Source of the DNA: Bacilli bacterium
GTDB taxonomy: Bacteria > Bacillota_I > Bacilli_A > RFN20 > CAG-288
Direction: 5' to 3'
NCBI GenBank assembly: GCA_900763245.1
Contig: CAAFJQ010000167.1
Span: 1-8,733, forward strand
Length of the DNA stretch: 8,733 nt
Of this stretch, positions 1 through 5,654 are shown piece after piece. The first letter of the stretch is position 1. Every line of letters starts with the position of its first letter. The notes under the pieces are model-generated. The model ran no database searches, was not told the DNA's origin, and saw only the letters and a program-made list of their open reading frames with translations. The translations under genes were made by a program, and so were the position numbers.

Positions 1-10
1 CGCAGCGTTT

Positions 11-652
11 TCAATGCATTTTCAAATCTGATATAGCATGATTCAACGGTCTGCATATTTTCATAGTCATTGTGCTTATGTCTTCGAGCTTCAGATAATC
101 GACATCTTCATCGGTGATAAATATCATCTTTACCGATTCAACATATTTATTCTTCTTGAATTCATCAATATACATACTGCCGACATCTTGGAAAGACAGT
201 TTGTTTTTGATTGCTTCTTTGTTGACTCTTACCTGTTCTCTATTGCTTAAAACAGAGGTTCTGATCATATAACCTTTAAGATTGATGTTATACCTTCTCA
301 GGTTGATGGTTTCCAAGATATAGTAAGAAGCCTGTTCACCGCGTTCATATGCGCCTTTTGTTTTGACTAAGGCTATTCTTGCAAAGGAAGAATCCTTTTT
401 GATCTCGGATAAATCCTTACCGATGACAATGATCTCGTCTTTGCCGACCAACTCATCATCTTCCGTAAACAAAGTGTAAGCGACTGAATTCAGGTTCTCA
501 CCGCCCAACTCATATTTGGATTCCTTCTTGAAGATCAGTTCTTGTTTATCGCTGACGAATTTTCTGTAGTTATCACTGTAATCAAAACGAACAAAATCTT
601 TCTTATCCAACAAGCCGTATGTATCTTTTATCAGTTGATCAAATACGCTCAT
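11..652 (-). CDS. Hypothetical protein, last visible gene of the dehydratase-like operon (213 aa)
   Basis: I do not recognise this family. The 213-residue product is soluble-looking and rich in Lys, Glu and Asp. It has alternating hydrophobic strands (for example EIIVIG near residue 73 and KMIFITDEDVDYL near 174) and a mostly polar remainder. There is no signal peptide, membrane segment, nucleotide-binding loop or cysteine cluster; the only cysteine lies near the C-terminus (KICRPLNH). The ATG overlaps the TAA stop of the preceding small membrane-protein gene by one base (TAATG), and no good Shine-Dalgarno sequence precedes it, so translation is probably coupled to that gene. Position as the sixth gene of a tight operon suggests a partner or accessory role for the reductase-like system, but this is inference from context. 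The stop is TGA at the left end of the window, so I cannot see whether the operon continues. Confidence 0.8.
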   Translation of the reverse strand: MSVFDQLIKDTYGLLDKKDFVRFDYSDNYRKFVSDKQELIFKKESKYELGGENLNSVAYTLFTEDDELVGKDEIIVIGKDLSEIKKDSSFARIALVKTKGAYERGEQASYYILETINLRRYNINLKGYMIRTSVLSNREQVRVNKEAIKNKLSFQDVGSMYIDEFKKNKYVESVKMIFITDEDVDYLKLEDISTMTMKICRPLNHAISDLKMH

Positions 653-819
653 TATAATTTAGACTCGGTATGATTCTTATCGTGATATGCTACTAATTTG
701 TCATAGATTTTTTCAACTAACTTCAAGTCTGCATTCGTGATGTAGATGATGAAAAGAAGAATAAAGGTAAAAACGAGAACCGATGCTAAGACAATCAATA
801 AAATATAATACCATGCCAT
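652..819 (-). CDS. Small single-span membrane protein (55 aa)
   Basis: This short ORF of 55 codons starts at ATG 819 and ends with TAA at 654-652. The protein begins MAWYYILLIVLASVLVFTF and continues hydrophobic to about residue 28, giving one transmembrane helix. A charged tail of about 27 residues follows (DLKLVEKIYDKLVAYHDKNH), which could form a short cytoplasmic amphipathic helix. A weak TAGG lies about 10 bases before the ATG. The gene starts 9 bases after the activase stop codon and its own stop overlaps the ATG of the next gene by one base. That filled-in spacing is the main reason to believe it is real. The family is not recognised. A plausible role is a membrane anchor or small subunit for the neighbouring 213-aa protein or the reductase-like complex, but nothing in the sequence proves it. 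Confidence 0.72.
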   Translation of the reverse strand: MAWYYILLIVLASVLVFTFILLFIIYITNADLKLVEKIYDKLVAYHDKNHTESKL

Positions 820-828
820 AATGATTAC

Positions 829-1617
829 CTACATTCCCTTCTGACGGGCGTATTCGGCTGCGCCTAAAGCACCCATCAACTGAGGATCCGTCTTCAAATC
901 GACGACTTTGATACGTAAGACATTTTCGATTGCTTTCTTCAAACCGGCATTTTTAGCACAGCCGCCAGTCAATGTGATCTTATCGGTTGCACCGGCTTTC
1001 TTGGCCATGACAAAGCAGCGCTTTGCAACAGCCTGCTGAATACCAGCAGCGATCTCATCACGCGGTTTACCTTCGCCGACTAAAGTGATGACTTCACTTT
1101 CAGCAAAGACTGTGCACTGAGCTGTGATCGGAATAGCGTTCTTTGCAGATAAGGACAACTGAGAAAACTCATCCAGACTGCATTCAAAGGCATTAGCCAT
1201 TGCTTCAAAGAAACGACCTGTACCTGCTGCGCATTTATCATTCATTGCGAATGTTTTGACAGTGCCGTCAGAATCGATCTGAATGCCCTTGACGTCCTGT
1301 CCTCCAATATCGATGATTGCTTTGACATCAGGATTTGTAACATGAACGCCCATGGCATGGCAGGAGATTTCAGAAATGTTCTCTTCAGCCTGAGGGACTT
1401 TGTTACGGCCATAACCAGTGCCGACCAAATAAGCAAGATCACTGATATCATTCAGACCATCGACTTGTTTGATTGTTAAGTCCAATGCCTCTTTCGCACT
1501 GATTTCGGCATTGATCTTGCTTCTTATTGTTGTATGAGCAACAATTTTTCCTGTCTCATCGATGATGACACATTTTGTATAAGTAGAACCGACGTCACAT
1601 CCACCAAAGTATTTCAT
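829..1617 (-). CDS. Acyl-CoA dehydratase activase (HgdC / BadF-BcrA ATPase family)
   Basis: This is an ATP-dependent activator of the HgdC/FldI type. Such proteins form homodimers carrying one [4Fe-4S] cluster and use ATP hydrolysis to inject a low-potential electron into a 2-hydroxyacyl-CoA dehydratase or related reductase. With the ATG at 1617 the product is 262 aa, the usual family length. The ASKHA-type phosphate loop GGCDVGSTYTK is at the N-terminus, IDIGGQDVK lies near residue 106, and LTGGCAKNAGL near 218. The two cluster cysteines lie in NDKCAAGTGRF (Cys129) and AQCTVFAESEV (Cys168), almost exactly where they sit in characterised HgdC. An in-frame GTG nine bases upstream overlaps the AAAGG ribosome site, so I prefer the ATG, which has 9-base spacing. 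The gene follows the 522-aa dehydratase-like gene by 24 bases. The family is certain; the partner is inferred to be the adjacent pair. Confidence 0.95.
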   Translation of the reverse strand: MKYFGGCDVGSTYTKCVIIDETGKIVAHTTIRSKINAEISAKEALDLTIKQVDGLNDISDLAYLVGTGYGRNKVPQAEENISEISCHAMGVHVTNPDVKAIIDIGGQDVKGIQIDSDGTVKTFAMNDKCAAGTGRFFEAMANAFECSLDEFSQLSLSAKNAIPITAQCTVFAESEVITLVGEGKPRDEIAAGIQQAVAKRCFVMAKKAGATDKITLTGGCAKNAGLKKAIENVLRIKVVDLKTDPQLMGALGAAEYARQKGM

Positions 1618-1641
1618 AATATTCACCTTTCTATTTTCAAT

Positions 1642-3210
1642 TTACCAAGTAAGAGGATCTTCATAGTCAACAAACGTTGGATCTAAAGGTTTTTCTCTGA
1701 ACACGTTTGTCATGTATTTGTTGAACTGATCACGCATTGCTAAACGGCTGACGGTTCTCGGATCCATCAGATCATGTGGGACCCAGATCATATGAACGCC
1801 ATGCTCTCTGGCCTGATCTTCGTATAAGCCGTGCAGACAGCCGACGTTTTTGCAGGAAACATGGTCATACATGATAACGATGTCTGCATTGAATTTCTTA
1901 ACCATCTTCCATAATTCATCAAGAGAGTTTACGTATCCGCCATTGGTATGAGAACGCATCATCATTCTTTCATAAGACTTGGCAAGATCAATCATTGCTT
2001 GTTTCTTGTCTCCGATATGATACATATGATATGAGAGCATGCATTCCATATCGACCAATGTCTTGACACCCCAAGTCAGTTCAGCCCAATAGGTGAAGTT
2101 TGTATAATAATGAGCCGGACAAGCCCAGACGATAGCGCGGTGTCTATAATTCTTCACGCCTTTGGCTTTGTCTTTTTCGTAACCTTTTTTAGCCATCTTA
2201 GTGGTCTTTAACTGTGTCTTATAGAGATACGGATCCATCATACCTGCACCCTGGAATTCATATTCTCTTGTCAAGGAGAGAGCAGCGCCGCATACCTGCG
2301 GATAATCGGTGCAGTTGATATCCCATTTATCAATGATGGCCTGTGTTGACTTGTTATATTCTTTTGCGTTTTTCCAGAAGGCATCCCAATCCCATTTGAC
2401 ATTGTAGTTCTTTTCGATGAATTTGATGCAGCCTTCAAGATTCTTGACGGCAAAGTCCTGAACCTGATCCTCATTGAATCTCTGAGGAGGGGTAATCTGA
2501 TAAATCGGGTAATCCTTGAAATAGCGTCCCATAAAGGTCGTCTGACCGATGGAACCGTCACAAGGCATTGTGCTGGTGATGAAAGTCTTTCCTAAAATCG
2601 GCATATCATTTGCGACAGCGCACCCGCATTCAGCAGCCGGCAAAGGGCAGACATCGGCAGCCATGCCGAACTCTTCGATCTTATCGATGTAATGAATGTT
2701 GGCCTGCTGATCGACTTCACCAGGCATACCGATGCTCATCATGGCTACATCCATCCAATCAAGGGTGGGGAATCCCCACATGATCGATTTCGGAGTCATC
2801 TCATCAAACATGACCGTGTTTTCACGAAGTTTCTTTGCTTTTTTGCTCTTCGGTCTTAAATGCTCATCGCGTTCAATGATCTTTTTGACATTGATCGTTG
2901 CGTTATGAACCAAAGCGAAGAATTCCTCATGTGCATATCTCAATTCTTTTCCGCGCAAACCGATAGTGTGTCTGTCGATCATGTTCGCAGCAGTCAGATA
3001 AGAAATCATCCAGCGATAACGAAGCATCGCCTTGATCAAAAGAATAGGATGTCCGCCTAATTTGAAAAGCATAAAGCCATAGCATTTCAGCCAACGGAAA
3101 AAGTCATAGAAAGTATCTCTGAACCCTTTCCATTCACGCTTGACCATCGCGCGGCTGTCAGCTTTATAAAGATTTCCTAAACCCTTTTTGGTTTTTTCAT
3201 TGTACGCCAT
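1642..3210 (-). CDS. 2-hydroxyacyl-CoA dehydratase family protein, enlarged divergent subunit (522 aa)
   Basis: This is a member of the HGD-D superfamily (2-hydroxyacyl-CoA dehydratase / benzoyl-CoA reductase / double-cubane cluster protein), cytoplasmic and probably binding an iron-sulfur cluster. It is about 100 residues longer than typical subunits of about 380-430 aa, mostly from a basic N-terminal region (1-130) with no confident membrane span. Candidate ligand cysteines are C188, C195 and C197 (DVCPLPAAECGCA), C217 (TMPCDG), C364 (VWACPAHYYTN), C453 and C458 (HVSCKNVGC). The C-terminal HVSCKNVGCLHGLYEDQA to WVPHDLMDPRTVSR stretch sits where canonical members have the SSGQLRTRIQAF block, but that motif is absent. 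The ATG at 3210 begins one base after the TGA of the preceding gene, with GAGG nine bases upstream. With the 404-aa neighbour it probably forms a heterodimer. The substrate is unknown; classical 2-hydroxyglutaryl or lactoyl-CoA dehydratase is not supported because CoA-handling genes are absent. Confidence 0.85.
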   Translation of the reverse strand: MAYNEKTKKGLGNLYKADSRAMVKREWKGFRDTFYDFFRWLKCYGFMLFKLGGHPILLIKAMLRYRWMISYLTAANMIDRHTIGLRGKELRYAHEEFFALVHNATINVKKIIERDEHLRPKSKKAKKLRENTVMFDEMTPKSIMWGFPTLDWMDVAMMSIGMPGEVDQQANIHYIDKIEEFGMAADVCPLPAAECGCAVANDMPILGKTFITSTMPCDGSIGQTTFMGRYFKDYPIYQITPPQRFNEDQVQDFAVKNLEGCIKFIEKNYNVKWDWDAFWKNAKEYNKSTQAIIDKWDINCTDYPQVCGAALSLTREYEFQGAGMMDPYLYKTQLKTTKMAKKGYEKDKAKGVKNYRHRAIVWACPAHYYTNFTYWAELTWGVKTLVDMECMLSYHMYHIGDKKQAMIDLAKSYERMMMRSHTNGGYVNSLDELWKMVKKFNADIVIMYDHVSCKNVGCLHGLYEDQAREHGVHMIWVPHDLMDPRTVSRLAMRDQFNKYMTNVFREKPLDPTFVDYEDPLTW

Positions 3211-3211
3211 A

Positions 3212-4426
3212 TCACTTTACCTCACTGTTCTGTTCACGCTTTGCTTTGATCTTTTTGATTTCGACGTTTTCAACAAAAGCCTGAATTCTGGTTCTCAATT
3301 GACCGCTGCTTCTTGCACGATACGGTCTATCAATGGATAAAGTCGGTATTTTATACTCTTCGTTCATGACATAGGAAGCTAGCGTTCTTTCATAACTCCA
3401 ATATGTACAGAACTTCATCTGTTCATAAATGACACCATCAGCATGGAAATCGTGAACCAACTGATTTACAAAATCATAACGATGTTTGACACGATGCGGT
3501 GCGCAATGTCTTGGACATTCTGTCTTTTGCAGATATTGTCTGCAGATCTGTTTCAAGACCGGTTCCTCATCATTGAGGATGATCTCCTGACGTCCAGGGA
3601 ATGATCCATAGCAGAATCTATCTGCGACAACCAAAGCACCGTTTTCTTCCATCAGTTTGATCAGATCAGGATCATCGATTTCAGAGCCGACCACAACAAC
3701 TCTGATACGATATTTTTTCTTTTCATCAGGAACTCTTGTCTTGATCTCTTCCAGGGTCTCTCTCAGCTTATCGATGATCAGATATTTAGGGCAAGTGTAT
3801 GATGCCAAAGTCAAAACGTGGAATTCATATCCTGTAATAGGCGGATTCTCCAATTTGCGATATTCACCGATTTCAGTGATAAGACGGCATATTTCGTTAT
3901 GTCTCTCAACTGCCTTTCTTAAAGCATCATCAGAAATATCAACACCATAATTTTCATGCAGCTTATTCAGGACTTTGCGCTGAAGCTGTTCAACTGTATG
4001 AACGACGCTGTCTTCATCATCCGAATATGCAACATCGGTATTTGTGTAGAAGAATTTATCATTGTTCTCGTTTTCGATATGAAGCAATTCCATGTTTTCC
4101 ATACAGCGATTCATCGCTTCACAAAGGTCTACACCGCAAATCGCATCCAAGAACTTGTAATTGCCTTCCATCGCTCTTTCAAGCAATGCTCTAGAATATT
4201 CACAGCTTCCATTGCACATGTAATAAGTTGCGACTTCCATAGAACCCGTATTCGGAGCTCTAAGTCTTACAGAAAAACAATTGTCAAGATTCAACAATAC
4301 TTCAGGCATATGAAAGCAAGTGTACCCTAAAGCAATCTTGCCTTCTGCTTTCGCCTGCCTTACCAAATCATTGTTGGCATCTTCCAAAAGTTTTTCGAAA
4401 TAGATCAGATGTTTTAAATCTTTCAC
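3212..4426 (-). CDS. 2-hydroxyacyl-CoA dehydratase family protein (404 aa)
   Basis: This is the second HGD-D superfamily subunit, of normal length and closer to the family norm. The N-terminal segment contains GYTCFHMPEVLL (C37), where family members carry their first cluster cysteine next to a Pro-Glu pair. Next come MCNGSCEYSRALLERAMEG (C71, C75) and LDAICGVDLCEAMNRC (C97, C102, C108). The second half has YTCPKYLIIDKL, then KTECPRHCAPHR (C304, C308) and EQMKFCTYWSYE (C340). It ends with the hallmark SSGQLRTRIQAFVE (373-386). Translation starts at GTG 4426, with GGGAGG seven bases upstream. The gene lies 19 bases after the ATPase gene and one base before the 522-aa gene. It probably pairs with the latter and receives electrons from the HgdC-like activase. 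It could be a dehydratase, a ring reductase or a double-cubane-type reductase; sequence alone does not decide. Confidence 0.9.
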   Translation of the reverse strand: MKDLKHLIYFEKLLEDANNDLVRQAKAEGKIALGYTCFHMPEVLLNLDNCFSVRLRAPNTGSMEVATYYMCNGSCEYSRALLERAMEGNYKFLDAICGVDLCEAMNRCMENMELLHIENENNDKFFYTNTDVAYSDDEDSVVHTVEQLQRKVLNKLHENYGVDISDDALRKAVERHNEICRLITEIGEYRKLENPPITGYEFHVLTLASYTCPKYLIIDKLRETLEEIKTRVPDEKKKYRIRVVVVGSEIDDPDLIKLMEENGALVVADRFCYGSFPGRQEIILNDEEPVLKQICRQYLQKTECPRHCAPHRVKHRYDFVNQLVHDFHADGVIYEQMKFCTYWSYERTLASYVMNEEYKIPTLSIDRPYRARSSGQLRTRIQAFVENVEIKKIKAKREQNSEVK

Positions 4427-4445
4427 GCTCTTACCTCCCTTTCTT

Positions 4446-5210
4446 TTATTTGATTATTTTCAAAGCCTTCAAAGCTTCTACTGCACCAACGCAAATATTC
4501 GAATCATCGGGCAGATCAAAAACGCTTTCGCCTTTGACATCCGCCAATTGTAAATTCGGGTCTTCTTTAATGTAGGTAAGAATCGGTATTCCGCCGACAT
4601 CGATATATTGTTTCTGTTCATCACTAGCGAGTCTATTGACAACAACACCGATCTCCTTATACATGACAAGTTCATCAGCAACCTGTTTGATGGTCTGTAC
4701 GACCTGTGTTCCCTTCTTGCATGGATCAGTGACCAAAATCATGTGAGTGACCTTTTCCATGACGCGGCGATTGACCTGTTCGATTCCTGCTTCGCCATCA
4801 ATGACAACAAAATCGAACTCTTCGCTCATCATCGAAATGACTTGTTTCAGATAAGAGTTGATTCCGCAATAGCATCCAGCAGTCTCCGGTCTTCCTACCG
4901 CAAGGAAAGAAAAGCCATCTTCTTCCACAATAGCATCGAAGAGCTGATATTTGGCTTCAGCCAACAATGCCTGAATCTGCTGTTTGTCTCTTGAATCGCT
5001 AGTACCTTCTGTAATGCGTTTTCTGATTTCATCCATTGTCAGCTTGACTTTGACACCAAGCGCTGTAGATAATCCAACAGCAGGATCAGCATCGATTGCT
5101 AAAATCTTAGCACCGGGGAAATCCTTGACCAGCTCCCTTACAATAGCAGCAGAAAGAGAGGTCTTTCCGACCCCGCCTTTTCCAGCAACAGTGATGATAA
5201 ATTTGTTCAT
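4446..5210 (-). CDS. CooC/MinD-type ATPase with CXC metal-binding motif
   Basis: This is a P-loop ATPase of the SIMIBI class, most like CooC, the nucleotide-dependent dimeric maturation factor for nickel insertion into CO dehydrogenase. Using ATG 5210 (254 aa), the deviant Walker A GKGGVGKTS is at residues 10-18, with the second lysine K11 typical of MinD/ParA/CooC. The switch I / A' region IDADPAVGLSTALGV is near 40-54 and the Walker B-like strand FVVIDGEAG near 134-142. The sequence AGCYCGINSYLKQ (C113, C115) carries the CXC that binds metal at the CooC dimer interface. An in-frame TTG lies three codons upstream at 5219, but it is only 3 bases from the AAAGG site, so the ATG (12 bases from it) is preferred. 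It is the first gene of the operon. No CODH gene is near, so the client is inferred to be the dehydratase-like pair. Confidence 0.88.
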   Translation of the reverse strand: MNKFIITVAGKGGVGKTSLSAAIVRELVKDFPGAKILAIDADPAVGLSTALGVKVKLTMDEIRKRITEGTSDSRDKQQIQALLAEAKYQLFDAIVEEDGFSFLAVGRPETAGCYCGINSYLKQVISMMSEEFDFVVIDGEAGIEQVNRRVMEKVTHMILVTDPCKKGTQVVQTIKQVADELVMYKEIGVVVNRLASDEQKQYIDVGGIPILTYIKEDPNLQLADVKGESVFDLPDDSNICVGAVEALKALKIIK

Positions 5211-5246
5211 TTTGTACAATAGCCTTTCGAACTATATTTCTAATTA

Positions 5247-5275
5247 ATAATATCTTTTTGTAAGCGCATTTACAA
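5247..5275 (-). promoter_or_regulatory. Sigma-A-like promoter of the six-gene operon
   Basis: On the minus strand a -35 box TTGTAA (5275-5270) is followed by a 17-base spacer and a -10 box TATTAT (5252-5247, 5 of 6 to consensus). Transcription would start near 5240, leaving a leader of about 30 bases before ATG 5210. No other promoter-like signal is obvious between the operon and the tRNA gene. The call comes from motif match and position only. Confidence 0.6.
5259..5274. promoter_or_regulatory. Palindrome inside the operon promoter, likely operator
   Basis: The 16-base sequence TGTAAGCGCATTTACA has complementary outer arms (TGTAA/TTACA) around a GCGCAT core, and covers the 3' part of the -35 box and most of the spacer. 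A repressor bound here would block RNA polymerase. The left half TGTAAGCG matches a catabolite-response (CcpA) half-site, but the full 14-bp cre consensus is missed at two positions and the spacing is two bases longer. Another LacI-family or unrelated regulator is equally possible. Confidence 0.4.
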
Positions 5276-5436
5276 TCAATTTTCCGTCGAACACTGACTT
5301 AATGAAACGTTTTTTGAAAATCGTATACCGCAAAAGCAGTTTTAAAAGGTGAAGATTCCCGATTTTAGTGCTGTATTTTAGTGACGAGCTCAACCCCCGC
5401 AAAGCGCACCATATTCAGCCTCATGAATTCGCGAAC

Positions 5437-5465
5437 AAAAAAAACACTGACAATGAATATCAGTG
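5437..5465 (-). terminator. Intrinsic terminator after the left tRNA-Ala gene
   Basis: Read on the minus strand, a 6-bp stem CACTGA/TCAGTG with a 9-base loop (5465-5445) is followed directly by eight T residues (5444-5437). It starts 13 bases after the CCA end of the left tRNA gene, a normal arrangement for a monocistronic tRNA transcript. It also insulates the downstream operon promoter from the tRNA. Confidence 0.75.
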
Positions 5466-5478
5466 CATGAATACGATT

Positions 5479-5554
5479 TGGTGGAGCTAACGAGGATCGA
5501 ACTCGCGACCTTCTCGTTGCGAACGAGACGCTCTCCCAGCTGAGCTATAGCTCC
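5479..5554 (-). tRNA. tRNA-Ala(CGC), left copy, with A3:U70 instead of G3:U70
   Basis: This is a 76-base cloverleaf with CCA encoded. The acceptor stem is GGAGCTA/TAGCTCC, the D arm GCTC...GAGC, the anticodon stem TCTCG/CGAGA with loop TTCGCAA (anticodon CGC, reading GCG), and the T arm GCGAG/CTCGT with loop TTCGATC. The discriminator is A73. Apart from position 3 it is identical to the right copy. Here position 3 is A (t5552 on the plus strand), so the pair with U70 is Watson-Crick. The G3:U70 wobble is the main alanine identity element for AlaRS, so this copy may be poorly alanylated. Upstream there is a perfect -10 box TATAAT (5571-5566) but no recognisable -35 at 16-18 bases. The body is clearly alanine-type; functionality is the doubtful point. 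Confidence 0.9.
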
Positions 5555-5589
5555 TATAACAGTCAATTATAGACAGCAAACTAATATAA

Positions 5590-5630
5590 ATATCTTCGCA
5601 ATATCTTCGCAAAGTGAATTGCGAAGATAT
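5590..5630. repeat. Direct plus inverted repeat array (ATATCTTCGCA), probable operator
   Basis: Two head-to-tail copies of ATATCTTCGCA (5590-5600 and 5601-5611) are followed, after AGTGAA, by an inverted copy. Together 5601-5612 and 5619-5630 form a perfect 12-bp inverted repeat with a 6-base loop. The array lies between the start of the AlbA_2/HATPase gene (25 bases downstream) and the left tRNA (36 bases away), over the region where a tRNA -35 box would be. A weak rightward promoter could sit within it (TTCGCA 5606-5611, 16-base spacer, TATGAA 5628-5633). The three-copy layout suits a protein-binding operator, perhaps autoregulatory for the neighbouring gene with its C-terminal winged-helix-like end; that role is inference. 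Confidence 0.65.
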
Positions 5631-5654
5631 GAAAAATGTCATATCAATGATGGC

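Noticed and set aside
3657..4330. Rightward frames of about 100-125 codons opposite the 404-aa gene
   Set aside because: They lie wholly inside a well-supported gene on the other strand, have no ribosome sites, and encode no recognisable motifs.
1642..4426. Assignment as a specific dehydratase such as hgdAB, hadBC or fldBC
   Set aside because: The CoA-transferase, CoA-ligase and acyl-CoA dehydrogenase genes expected beside them are absent and one subunit is atypical, so no gene symbol is justified.
5259..5274. A canonical CcpA cre site
   Set aside because: Only one half fits; the consensus is broken at two positions and the palindrome is two bases longer, so it is kept as an unspecified operator.
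5362..5383. Direct repeat ATTTTAGTG twice with a 13-base period
   Set aside because: Two short AT-rich units with no further copies, no CRISPR-like spacing and no evident link to a promoter; chance is enough.
5555..5654. CRISPR-like array between the left tRNA and the AlbA_2 gene
   Set aside because: The repeats are 11-12 bp, adjacent or inverted, with no spacers of regular length; an operator fits better.
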